A stretch of DNA of 18,795 bases from JAJKIP01 sp040509055. GTDB taxonomy: Bacteria > Bacteroidota > Bacteroidia > Chitinophagales > Chitinophagaceae. Positions 1 through 7,689 of the stretch are shown here, in pieces. The position numbers were made by a program, and so were the translations under genes. The notes below the pieces were generated by a model. The model ran no database searches and was not told the DNA's origin. It worked only from the letters and a program-made list of their open reading frames with translations. Within the stretch, counting starts at the first letter, position 1, and every line of letters starts with the position of its first letter. The stretch spans positions 1 through 18,795 of the forward strand of contig JBEVLT010000199.1 in the NCBI GenBank assembly GCA_040509055.1, in the 5' to 3' direction.

Positions 1-874
1 GACGTTTAGCAACCGGTGCCGCGGTGGATGTATTGGTCGTTGATGGTTTGGACGTTGTTGGCGTAGCGGCTGCGGTCTTTTTATCTTCTTCGGCAGCTGC
101 TTTTTTTACTGCTGCCAAACGGGCGGCTTCTTCTTTTTTTGCTGCTTCAATTTCGCGGCGGATGATCGCGGCGATCGCATTCTGAATATCGCGGTCACGC
201 TTTTTCTTTGAAGCAATTTGTTTTTGCAGGTCTTTTTCCTGCGATTTTAATTTATTGACGAGACCATCTTTTTCTTTGCGCTGGTCGTTGAGCACGTTGC
301 GTTCCTTGGTCTGGCTTTGCAGGGCCACATTCTTCTGCTGCTTTTTATCCAGCATCAGCCGCTGGCGGGTAGCGATCAGCTGTTGTGTCTCGTTGATCAC
401 TTTCACCTGCTTTTCCCGGTAGGAGCGGTAGCTTTTCAGGTAAGAAATACGGCGAACGGCATCGTTGAAGCTCGAGGACGAAAAAATGAAGTTCACGTAA
501 TTGAAGCTGCTGCGGTTCTTATAGGCATACACGATGGTACGGGCATATTCGGCCTTGAGAGTATCCAGCTGTTTCTGCAGGCGATAGATCTCCAGGTTGC
601 TCAGGTAGATATCGTCATCGATCATCCGCACCTCGCTGCTGATGGTATTGATATAGCGCTCCTGCAGGCTGATCTTGCGCTTCAGCATATTCAGCTGGCT
701 CAGCGACTGGCGGGTCTGGCCCTTTACCTGGTCATAGTTCTTCTGGATCTCCCTTAGTTCATCCTGGATCTCCTTTCTTTCTTTTTCCATTGTCGCCCGG
801 TCGGTTTGCGACTGCGCGGTAATGAGCAGGGCTGCGCCGCAAAGAAAAAAAAGGCTAAGCAGATACTTTTTCAT
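1..874 (-). CDS. EnvC-like murein hydrolase activator / M23 peptidase, N-terminal part (partial)
   Basis: Reading from ATG at 874 towards the window edge gives 291 open codons with no stop, so the C-terminus lies outside. The protein starts with a signal peptide (MKKYLLSLFFLCGAALLITAQ). About 200 residues of Lys/Glu/Gln-rich heptad-like sequence follow, interrupted by a segment typical of Bacteroidota EnvC-like proteins (EYARTIVYAYKNRSSFNYVN, about residues 105-124). Then come a second coiled coil, an Ala/Lys/Glu-rich stretch and a Pro/Thr/Ser linker at the edge. In this family a LytM/M23 domain follows the linker; it is not visible here. EnvC-like proteins act in the periplasm, activating amidases or cutting peptidoglycan during cell separation. 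The gene is last of a minus-strand series after dut and a DUF4292 lipoprotein, 77 bases upstream. The family is fairly sure; whether the M23 domain is catalytically active cannot be seen. Confidence 0.85.
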   Translation of the reverse strand, partial: MKKYLLSLFFLCGAALLITAQSQTDRATMEKERKEIQDELREIQKNYDQVKGQTRQSLSQLNMLKRKISLQERYINTISSEVRMIDDDIYLSNLEIYRLQKQLDTLKAEYARTIVYAYKNRSSFNYVNFIFSSSSFNDAVRRISYLKSYRSYREKQVKVINETQQLIATRQRLMLDKKQQKNVALQSQTKERNVLNDQRKEKDGLVNKLKSQEKDLQKQIASKKKRDRDIQNAIAAIIRREIEAAKKEEAARLAAVKKAAAEEDKKTAAATPTTSKPSTTNTSTAAPVAKR

Positions 875-932
875 ACCTGGGATTTTGGGGTTGGTAAATA
901 ACAGGGCCGGACTGAACTATAACGGATTTGTT

Positions 933-940
933 CAAAATTA
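933..940 (-). promoter_or_regulatory. Possible -7 promoter element for the EnvC-like gene
   Basis: The minus strand reads TAATTTTG, an exact match to the Bacteroidota TAnnTTTG element, 58 bases before the ATG at 874 and just past the stop of the preceding gene. No convincing TTG box lies 19-23 bases further upstream, so this may be chance in an AT-rich gap. The gene may instead be read from the dut promoter. Confidence 0.3.
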
Positions 941-951
941 ATTTTACAGGA

Positions 952-1758
952 TCAATTCGCCTGATAATTTTTTGGAACCGAAAAGGGGAAACTTAACGTT
1001 TCATTAAAGTCGTATTGCTTGAAATCGAGCTTGATATCCAGCTTTGACTTTTCCGTTACCGTGATCCGGCGTTTGGTGGAGAAGTCCACCCCTTTTTTAT
1101 TCTCATAGTCGTCGTAACTCAGATCGCAGGTACGGTTGCGCGATACATCGATATCATCCAGCTTGCTATGCGCTATTTTTCCCTGGCCGTTCAGCGTCAG
1201 CAGGTTTTTGAATTTGCTGCCCAGACTCAGCAGCGAGATAATACTGCCGGATACAGAATAAGACACCGTACTGTCGATAAATACAGGGTTGCCGATCAGT
1301 ATTTCCTGCAGGATGTGCAGGTCCAGCGGCAGCCCCGTGATCTCCTGCAGGTAGGCCACGCTGCGGGCCGTGTACACCTTATCCTGCTTGTTCAGCAGCT
1401 TTACCGAATCTTTCGTGATATACGCCCGCAACCCTTCGATGCCGAAGATGGCCGTGATAGATATCCAGATCACGCTGTCCTTGTACATGCGCAGGTTGGC
1501 GTTCACATTGTACTTCTTTCCCTCTGCACCTTCATAGTCCACATCCAGCTTGCCTGAAAAAGTAGTGTATTGAATAGTGCCGGCCCTCAAACGGTCCAGC
1601 GCCTGGCCGATAAAGGCCACAGAATCTTCATGAGAGCGGTCCGGCTCCACCGCAACGGCCACCGTATCTTTTTTTACAATAGCGGTCTGGATCTTCCGGG
1701 TAGAGCGGCAGGAAGCCATGATACAAACGGCAATAACTAAAACGGCTGCGATTCTCAT
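952..1758 (-). CDS. DUF4292 family lipoprotein
   Basis: The product is a 268-residue lipoprotein. The start chosen is ATG at 1758, because the next residues (MRIAAVLVIAVCIMASC) form a lipoprotein signal ending in MASC, with the lipidated Cys at 17. A longer reading would begin inside dut and has no signal. The body matches DUF4292 by remembered pattern: a block around SVIWISITAIFGIEGLRAYI, then DSVKLLNKQDKVYTAR and LQEITGLPLDL. It is probably a beta-rich, LolA/LolB-like fold that could bind lipid or lipopeptide, but this is inference and the function is unknown. In other Bacteroidota, DUF4292 genes are often found next to EnvC-like peptidases, as here, which suggests an envelope role. The gap to dut is only 16 bases, so the two are probably co-transcribed. 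Confidence 0.85.
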   Translation of the reverse strand: MRIAAVLVIAVCIMASCRSTRKIQTAIVKKDTVAVAVEPDRSHEDSVAFIGQALDRLRAGTIQYTTFSGKLDVDYEGAEGKKYNVNANLRMYKDSVIWISITAIFGIEGLRAYITKDSVKLLNKQDKVYTARSVAYLQEITGLPLDLHILQEILIGNPVFIDSTVSYSVSGSIISLLSLGSKFKNLLTLNGQGKIAHSKLDDIDVSRNRTCDLSYDDYENKKGVDFSTKRRITVTEKSKLDIKLDFKQYDFNETLSFPFSVPKNYQAN

Positions 1759-1774
1759 GATAACTGTTCTTGCT

Positions 1775-2215
1775 TTATTGTTTACCTGTGTGGCCAAACC
1801 CGCCCTGGTTTCGTTCCGTAGTCTGAAGCGTTGCCGCCGGCAGCCACTCCACCTGTTCCACCTTCTGCAGCACCAGCTGTGCAATGCGGTCGCCCGGCTG
1901 TATGACCTGCTCCTCCTGCGAAAGATTGATCAGGATAACTTTAATTTCTCCCCGGTAGTCCGCATCGATCGTACCAGGCGTATTCAGGCAGGTGATGCCC
2001 TGCTTAATGGCCAGACCGCTGCGGGGGCGTACCTGTATCTCGTACCCTTCAGGTAACTCAATAAATATGCCGGTAGGGATAAGCGCCCGCTCCAGCGGCC
2101 TGAGCATATAGGGTGTATCGAGAAAGGCCCGGATATCCATACCGGAAGAACCGGCGGTCGCGTAAGCCGGCAGCGGATGATTGGAGGTGTTGACGATCCT
2201 GACTTGAATAGCCAT
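1775..2215 (-). CDS. dut: dUTP diphosphatase (dUTPase)
   Basis: The 146-residue product hydrolyses dUTP to dUMP and pyrophosphate in the cytoplasm, keeping uracil out of DNA and supplying dUMP for thymidylate synthesis. All five trimeric dUTPase motifs are visible in order: AGSSGMDIRA near residues 21-30, RPRSGLA near 63-69, the uridine-binding hairpin NTPGTIDADYRGE with its catalytic Asp near 78-90, PGDRIAQLVL near 107-116, and the C-terminal phosphate-binding arm ERNQGGFGHTGK near 134-145. Length is normal for the family. The ATG at 2215 is preceded almost directly by a TATCTTTG element, which supports this start. Downstream, a DUF4292 lipoprotein begins 16 bases after the stop; upstream, ispF ends 92 bases before the start. 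Confidence 0.97.
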   Translation of the reverse strand: MAIQVRIVNTSNHPLPAYATAGSSGMDIRAFLDTPYMLRPLERALIPTGIFIELPEGYEIQVRPRSGLAIKQGITCLNTPGTIDADYRGEIKVILINLSQEEQVIQPGDRIAQLVLQKVEQVEWLPAATLQTTERNQGGFGHTGKQ

Positions 2216-2220
2216 GCGGG

Positions 2221-2228
2221 CAAAGATA
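2221..2228 (-). promoter_or_regulatory. Probable -7 promoter element of dut, abutting the start codon
   Basis: The minus strand reads TATCTTTG, an exact match to TAnnTTTG, followed by only five bases (CCCGC) and then the dut ATG. The -33 region, about 20 bases further upstream, is T-rich (CTTTTAAA) rather than a clean TTTG. If used in the standard way, transcription would begin at or within a few bases of the ATG, giving a leaderless or nearly leaderless mRNA. The element also argues that dut has a promoter separate from ispF. Confidence 0.5.
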
Positions 2229-2307
2229 GGAGAGCTTTAACAGGTTTAAAAGTTTAAGAAGCTGTATCCCTGCGATATATCTCCAACCTGTCAGGAACCT
2301 CTGGAAC

Positions 2308-2799
2308 CTATTCAACTCCTGCAACTTTTCTGACCAGTACGGTCGCATAAGCCACCAGCCCCTCTTCCCTGCCCACAAACCCCATCTGTTCGGTAGTGGT
2401 TGCTTTGATGGACACCTCTTCCGTCGTCAGCCCGGTAATGTCTGCGATCACCGACTGCATTTGCGGCACATACGGTTTGATCTTTGGCTCCTGCAGGCAA
2501 AGCGTAGTATCGATATTGACGGGTGCATAACCTTTTTGCTTCACCAGCTCTATCGTGCGCCCCAGCAGGATCTTGCTGTCGATGTTCTTATAGCTGGCAT
2601 CGGTGTCCGGGAAATGAAGGCCGATATCGCCGAGACAGGCCGCCCCGAGCAGCGCATCGCAGATGGCATGCAGCAATACATCGGCATCACTGTGGCCAAC
2701 AGCGCCTTTGTGGTGGGGGATCTTAACGCCGCCAAGCCACAGGTCCCGGCCTTCGGCCAGCTGGTGAAAGTCCACCCCCGATCCTATACGATATGACAT
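2308..2799 (-). CDS. ispF: 2-C-methyl-D-erythritol 2,4-cyclodiphosphate synthase
   Basis: The 163-residue product converts CDP-methylerythritol 2-phosphate to methylerythritol cyclodiphosphate with release of CMP, the fifth step of the MEP isoprenoid pathway. Metal ligands are in the expected places: Asp10 and His12 in GSGVDFH, and His44 in HSDADVLLHAICDAL. The phosphate/nucleotide-binding parts are also present: GDIGLHFPDTD near residues 57-67 and ATTTEQMGFVGREEGL near 133-148. Length is typical. It lies in the same direction as dut, but the 92-base gap and the dut promoter element suggest partly independent transcription. Terminator-like hairpins separate it from porV upstream. A weak element on the minus strand (GATATTTG, 2816-2823) could be its promoter. 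Confidence 0.97.
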   Translation of the reverse strand: MSYRIGSGVDFHQLAEGRDLWLGGVKIPHHKGAVGHSDADVLLHAICDALLGAACLGDIGLHFPDTDASYKNIDSKILLGRTIELVKQKGYAPVNIDTTLCLQEPKIKPYVPQMQSVIADITGLTTEEVSIKATTTEQMGFVGREEGLVAYATVLVRKVAGVE

Positions 2800-2825
2800 G
2801 AATAGATTTTACCGGCAAATATCCT

Positions 2826-2844
2826 AAAAAACGCAGCCGCTGCG
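2826..2844 (-). terminator. Second, weaker terminator-like hairpin after porV
   Basis: On the minus strand a five-base GC-rich stem (CGCAG/CTGCG) with a CGG loop is followed by six T. It sits downstream of the stronger hairpin after porV and just before ispF, so it could act as a back-up terminator. The stem is short, so this is a weak call. Confidence 0.4.
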
Positions 2845-2851
2845 GTGGTAA

Positions 2852-2880
2852 ATAAAAACGTCCCGACAAAAGCCGGGACG
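2852..2880 (-). terminator. Intrinsic terminator of porU-porV
   Basis: The minus strand forms a seven-base stem, CGTCCCG pairing with CGGGACG, with an eight-base loop, followed by TTTTTATT. It starts 22 bases after the porV stop, the expected place for the end of the porU-porV transcript. Confidence 0.75.
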
Positions 2881-2902
2881 CTCATTTATATTACGTTTTC
2901 AA

Positions 2903-4027
2903 TTATTTGTTTTCGCCACCGAGGTCAAACAGTACGGAGAAACGCAGTGTGTTTGACAGGGGGTTTTGGCTCACGCCGCTGCCCGAAGGAGCCAGGTAAG
3001 AGAAGTTCAGGCCGAAGATGTCGTATTTCAGACCCAGGCCTACTGTGAAGTAACGGCGGTTGCCGCGGCTTTTATCTTCCCAGAAATAACCGGTACGGAA
3101 AGCAAACTGGTTGTTGTACCAGTACTCAGCACCAACGGATACGCTGGCCTGGCCGGGGAAATCGCTGAAAGAGCTGAACCAGCTGCCAGCTACACCCTTG
3201 TTACGGTATTCTTCCAGGTCGGCTGTAGAAGAAGGATCACCTTCAAATGTAGGCACCAGCAGTTTGTTCAGGTCCAGACCCAGGGTCAGTTTATTTTCTG
3301 CATTGAAGCTTTTGTTCCAGGTAAAACCGATACCGAAATTGGCAGGAATGAAATCTTTCTGATCTGCATTATCGGTATAAGCGATCTTGGCACCGAGGTT
3401 AGACAGTTCAGCACCGAATGTAAAACCGTCGCCGGCTACACTCTTGCCATCATAGTACAGACCGATATCGCCGGCTACAGAGCTACCTACTTTATAGGTA
3501 CCGCTCGTACTAGGAGCGCCGGAAGCCAGGTCGGAGTTGATGTAGCGCAGCGCCACACCCAGACCCAGTTTGCTGCTCAGCTTGCGGGAGTAACCCAGAT
3601 CGATACCGAATTCGCGGGGCTTGCCGGTACCGGAAAGACCGCCACCTGCATCAGTGAACTGGATATTACCAAGGCTGAAATAGCGAACGCCAAGGTTCAG
3701 CGCCTCGTTATCATTCAGCTTGTAGTAACCTGACAGTGACGCGAAATAAACATCGTTCACCAGGTTTTTCAGCCAGGGAGTATACGTAGCGGCGACTCCG
3801 CCTTTGGATTGATTGAAAGCTACTTTACCGATATTCCAGAAACCAGAATTGGCATCAGGAGAAGTGGCCAGGCCCAGATCGCCCATACCACCGGCACGTG
3901 CATCCGAAGAGATACGGAGAAAAGGTACGGCCGACGTTACCACTTTTAAATCTTGTGCGTGCGAGACAGTCAACAAGCTACCGAAAAAGAATATAGCAGC
4001 GGTCAGCTTCAAAGCAGTTGGTTTCAT
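2903..4027 (-). CDS. porV: Type IX secretion system outer membrane protein PorV
   Basis: The 374-residue product is an FadL-like outer membrane beta-barrel of the PorV (LptO) family. PorV collects CTD-bearing proteins after they cross the SprA translocon and carries them to the PorU sortase on the cell surface. Sequence support: a signal peptide (MKPTALKLTAAIFFFGSLLTVSHAQ), the family signature near the mature N-terminus (VPFLRISSDARAGGMGDLG, then TSPDANSGFWN), repeated amphipathic strands rich in Tyr/Gly/Leu, and a C-terminal strand FSVLFDLGGENK. Length fits the family. It follows porU at a distance of 77 bases on the same strand and ends in a terminator, so the two are probably one transcript. 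PorQ is a related barrel, but the N-terminal signature and the porU linkage favour PorV. Confidence 0.93.
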   Translation of the reverse strand: MKPTALKLTAAIFFFGSLLTVSHAQDLKVVTSAVPFLRISSDARAGGMGDLGLATSPDANSGFWNIGKVAFNQSKGGVAATYTPWLKNLVNDVYFASLSGYYKLNDNEALNLGVRYFSLGNIQFTDAGGGLSGTGKPREFGIDLGYSRKLSSKLGLGVALRYINSDLASGAPSTSGTYKVGSSVAGDIGLYYDGKSVAGDGFTFGAELSNLGAKIAYTDNADQKDFIPANFGIGFTWNKSFNAENKLTLGLDLNKLLVPTFEGDPSSTADLEEYRNKGVAGSWFSSFSDFPGQASVSVGAEYWYNNQFAFRTGYFWEDKSRGNRRYFTVGLGLKYDIFGLNFSYLAPSGSGVSQNPLSNTLRFSVLFDLGGENK

Positions 4028-4104
4028 TAGATAGTTTTTAGTATGTGTAAATGTATTGCGTTTTGGTATAAAATGGCGGCTAAAATATCAATTTTTGGGC
4101 GAAA

Positions 4105-7100
4105 CTAAAAAATCACGAGTTTTTCGATCTTTTCTTTTTTCAACCCACCCGGAGCCGTCACCGACAGCTTGTAAAAATAGACCCCGCGGCCTATTTTATC
4201 GCCGTATTCGTCCCTTCCGTCCCACTCCAGCTCATTCGAACGATTGCCCTGCGTATTTATTGTGCGCTTCATCATTTTTATTATTTTTCCCGATAATGTA
4301 AAGACCTGGACGCTGACCTGGAGGTCCTGGCCGGGCTTGTTGTGTTCGAACCAGAACTGGGTGCGCGTGGTAAAAGGATTGGGGTAGTTCAGCACATGGC
4401 TCAGCTGCAGCTCTTCGTCTGCCGCCACGGTAAAGTCCAGCACCACTTCGCCGGAATTGTTAAGCACATCCCAGGCCTTGATGTGAAGCGTGTGGGCACC
4501 GGCCGCCAGTTCCGGCAGCTGGAACCGTACGGTGCCCTGCTGGTAACTGTTCAGCTCGCCCTGGTAAAAATCGTTGAGGATAAAATACCGCGTGGGGTCG
4601 TTGTCGAGGGTAGCCACAATGTCGTGCCCGATACCGGTGCCGGCCGTATTGATGCCCGACGAGTCGGCCAGCTTCAGAATCAGCACGGGGTTCTCGTTGG
4701 TGAGGCCGCCGTTTACAAACCGCTCGTCGTTCAGGAAGGGTTCTATATCCGGCCCCCTGTTGTCGGCATCGGCGCCTGTTGCAGCACCGCCCACCCTGAA
4801 CCCGGTAAACGAGCCATTGCCGTCCCGGGTACCGTCTTCGGCATAGAAGGTCATTTTGCCGTTGCCGTACTGGTAGTTGATATCCCGGGGCACTTTGAAA
4901 GTGAAGGAGAACTGCCCGCCGTTCACGGTCGCCTTTCCTTTGAAGAGCGCGTTCGTCTGGGTGGTAAAGGTGGTACGCAGGCTGGTGGGGTCGTTGGCCA
5001 GGGTAGTTACCGGCTGCGGTTTGTCGTACACGGCCAGGTGCGCCGTGCCATTGAAGGCGGTCAGCACATTACCCTGCACATCCGTCACTTCGCCGTCGAT
5101 GGTGATCTTTTCGGCGGCGCTGAGCGTGTCCGGCTGCGCTACGGATACCCCATTGATACGCACCGGCCGCACCCGCAATACCGGGTAGGCAATGGTCAGT
5201 GCCGGATCGCCCAGCAGCGTAAACTTGCGGTTGTTGATGATATCGGCAGAAGTCTGGTAGGTATAATTTTTCGTATCCCTGATCGCATCGCCCAGGCTCC
5301 GGTACACGCCGTTGACATCGGGCTGCAGGGCAAACTGCAGGTAATTGTTGTTGATCACCCGGTTGCTGAAGGCAAACACGACGCGGGTGGTCGTGGTCAG
5401 GGCAATAGCCCCGGTTTTGGGCCGCAGCAGGATATTTTCTCCCAGCGAGGCTACAAGCGGGTTATCATACGGGGCAAAATCGCAGGTGGCGGTAATGAAC
5501 AGGGGCAGCCGGTAGGGATTGTTCCAGCTGTTGACAATGTCCTGGTCCAGGATGGTTTCTTCGGCCAGCCTGCGCGCGCCGCCATGACCGGTAAAGTTCC
5601 AGATCAGCGTACCGTTATTTACCTGGTTGTTGCTGGCCTGGTTGGCCTGCGGATAGCTGCTGCCGCCCGAACCGCTTTGCTGGCGGAAGGCATCCAGGTA
5701 TATCTTCTGGATATCAAATACCGGGGCGGTGGCGGCGGCGGTAGCGGTGATCACTTCAGCATCTTCCAGGTGCAGGTTCTGGTCTTCATCGTCGGCCACG
5801 AAAGTCAGGTTGTTTCGCCAGGGGCCAAAGCTTTGCGGATCGAAATAGGCGGCGGCTTTATCCGCAAAATTCTTTGCCTCCTCCAGGTTTTTTGCCGGCA
5901 CGCGGCCGATGCCGATATCCAGCAGGTTGATAAGGCTGCCGCTGTTGATGTCCTCATTATCGTCCAGGAAACCAAAAAAGTCGTCGGAAGTATAGGAAGT
6001 GAGGATATCCAGCGATACTTCGCTCTCCCAGGCAGGAACAAAATTAGTGTTGTTGGGCAGCCGGTCCTTGTAATCGTACGAGGCGCGGCCAAACAGCAAC
6101 AGGTAACGCAGCCGGTTGGCCGGGTTGCTGCCGTACTTATCATGGTACATTTTTACAAAGTCCCGGATGGCCGTAGGGTCGGGCGTACCGCTGCCAAATT
6201 CGTTGAACACTTCGTCTGTAGTGACCACTCTTGTCCGGAGCCCGCTTCGCTGCTGGTGAAAGGCGGCCAGCCGCTGCGCCTGCGGCAGGAAGGGCGGATA
6301 AGTGACGATGAGATGATCTGCCGGCGGTGCGGCATGCAGGTCCTGCTCGGCAATGCGGCCCAGCGCCAGCGGCGACAGGAAAGCCGTTCCGGTAAAAGCA
6401 ACGTACTCCCGCAGACGCGAGCAATCATTGACAAACCGGAATGCCCCGCCCGAAAAATTGCCCTGGATCAGCACCGGCTGCAGCGGATCGGTCACCTCCC
6501 ACACCTGGGTACCGGCCGTGGCATTGCCGATCACAAAGTTGCCGGTATTGCCAGGCCCTACGCTGGCCCAGTCGCGGAAGGCCAGCTGGCTGAGGCCGTT
6601 GAGCGAAAGCTGGCGCCGGCAAAACAGCTCGAACCAGTTGAGCCAGCCCTGGGCATTGAAGCTGCCGGGGTTGTAGGTATAGCTCACCGCCACATCGCCG
6701 GCGGGCGCCAGGGCCCCAACCAGGCCGGTGGCTTCACGGGCAAACAGGTCGTACTGGCCCGTACCGACCGGGTCTACCGGCAGCTGTCCTGCCAGGGCAG
6801 TATTGATGCGGATATCGAAGCTGCTGCCTGCCCCTACCGAGCGGGCGATCACCTGGCTGCGCAGCGAAAGGGGCGAGCCGGCCTGTATATTCGGAACAGG
6901 AATGGTAAAATTTTGCGTCAGCGTACGGCCGGGTGACCCTGAAAATTCCTCCCCGTACCACGCTTTGCCGCTGGCCAGGAAATTGATGGTATCCAGCTCG
7001 TGAAAATACCGGCCCGTGAACCCGGTAACCGTGACGGTGGGCGCCGCAGGGCTGGAAAAGGCTGCGATCCTTTTGCCGGCTCCCCCGACGGATAAAAAAT

Positions 7101-7524
7101 AGAACGACCGGTTGCTGTACAGGTTTTTGAGATGAAAAAACCGCTGGTTGAGCGAGTCTTTCAGCCACTGGTCCGGCCCATTGGCGTAAAAAAGGATGTA
7201 ATCGGTGCCATTGACAATGCCATCCCCGCCATCCACCACCAGGAGCGCATTTTCCTGCAGGTCGTCGGTCCAGGGGCCTGCATTCGCCTCTGCCAGCATG
7301 GCCCCGCCGTTGCCAAACAGCCGGATGGAGCCGGAAGCCAGGTTGGCTGTATTGACTCCCATGCTGTTGAGAAAAGGAATGTCGATGCGGTATACGCCCG
7401 TTTCCGTCACAGCTATCTTGTACCAGGTACCGGCACCCAGCACCGAGCCGGGCCGGTAGGCACGCTGTGCGCCGGCCACGGCGGCCATCATCAGCAATCC
7501 CGCGAGCAATGGTGATTTAAGCAT
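4105..7524 (-). CDS. porU: Type IX secretion system sortase PorU
   Basis: The 1139-residue product is the gingipain-like (peptidase C25) surface sortase. It cleaves the C-terminal signal from secreted proteins and, in studied species, attaches them to anionic LPS. Order of parts: signal peptide (MLKSPLLAGLLMMAAVAGAQ), N-terminal beta-rich region to about residue 400, C25 domain from about 403 (PADHLIVTYPPFL) to about 780, Ig-like segments, and a type A sorting-type C-terminal domain from about 1045 (LNYPNPFTTRTQFWF to KEKIEKLVIF). The catalytic pair appears intact: His near 647 in WNFTGHGG and Cys near 681 in FITATCDFAPYDNP. Length agrees with known PorU proteins. It is transcribed with porV and divergently from gldJ, so three parts of the same secretion/gliding machine lie together. 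Confidence 0.95.
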   Translation of the reverse strand: MLKSPLLAGLLMMAAVAGAQRAYRPGSVLGAGTWYKIAVTETGVYRIDIPFLNSMGVNTANLASGSIRLFGNGGAMLAEANAGPWTDDLQENALLVVDGGDGIVNGTDYILFYANGPDQWLKDSLNQRFFHLKNLYSNRSFYFLSVGGAGKRIAAFSSPAAPTVTVTGFTGRYFHELDTINFLASGKAWYGEEFSGSPGRTLTQNFTIPVPNIQAGSPLSLRSQVIARSVGAGSSFDIRINTALAGQLPVDPVGTGQYDLFAREATGLVGALAPAGDVAVSYTYNPGSFNAQGWLNWFELFCRRQLSLNGLSQLAFRDWASVGPGNTGNFVIGNATAGTQVWEVTDPLQPVLIQGNFSGGAFRFVNDCSRLREYVAFTGTAFLSPLALGRIAEQDLHAAPPADHLIVTYPPFLPQAQRLAAFHQQRSGLRTRVVTTDEVFNEFGSGTPDPTAIRDFVKMYHDKYGSNPANRLRYLLLFGRASYDYKDRLPNNTNFVPAWESEVSLDILTSYTSDDFFGFLDDNEDINSGSLINLLDIGIGRVPAKNLEEAKNFADKAAAYFDPQSFGPWRNNLTFVADDEDQNLHLEDAEVITATAAATAPVFDIQKIYLDAFRQQSGSGGSSYPQANQASNNQVNNGTLIWNFTGHGGARRLAEETILDQDIVNSWNNPYRLPLFITATCDFAPYDNPLVASLGENILLRPKTGAIALTTTTRVVFAFSNRVINNNYLQFALQPDVNGVYRSLGDAIRDTKNYTYQTSADIINNRKFTLLGDPALTIAYPVLRVRPVRINGVSVAQPDTLSAAEKITIDGEVTDVQGNVLTAFNGTAHLAVYDKPQPVTTLANDPTSLRTTFTTQTNALFKGKATVNGGQFSFTFKVPRDINYQYGNGKMTFYAEDGTRDGNGSFTGFRVGGAATGADADNRGPDIEPFLNDERFVNGGLTNENPVLILKLADSSGINTAGTGIGHDIVATLDNDPTRYFILNDFYQGELNSYQQGTVRFQLPELAAGAHTLHIKAWDVLNNSGEVVLDFTVAADEELQLSHVLNYPNPFTTRTQFWFEHNKPGQDLQVSVQVFTLSGKIIKMMKRTINTQGNRSNELEWDGRDEYGDKIGRGVYFYKLSVTAPGGLKKEKIEKLVIF

Positions 7525-7689
7525 CCTGAGCTTCGGTTTTTACAGCTTCCTGCAGGCAAAAAAAGGTAATGACGGGACATCCCCTGTTGTGCCTAAAGTG
7601 TTATATTCGCAAATCCGGTGGTAAATCGTATCCGTAGATACAATAATTTTATCTCAACCGGCGTTAAAATTATTCCAATTCATAGGTTT

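Noticed and set aside
1759..1884. N-terminal extension of the DUF4292 protein to 1884
   Set aside because: It overlaps dut codons and would bury the lipoprotein signal peptide that begins at 1758.
2966..3733. A 255-codon plus-strand frame opposite porV
   Set aside because: It is a shadow of porV, with no signal, domain or start context.
4342..6936. An 864-codon open frame on the plus strand opposite porU
   Set aside because: It lies wholly antisense to a well-supported gene, has no recognisable domain, and its composition (many Gly, Val, Arg, Gln, His) is that of the complement of GC-rich codons.
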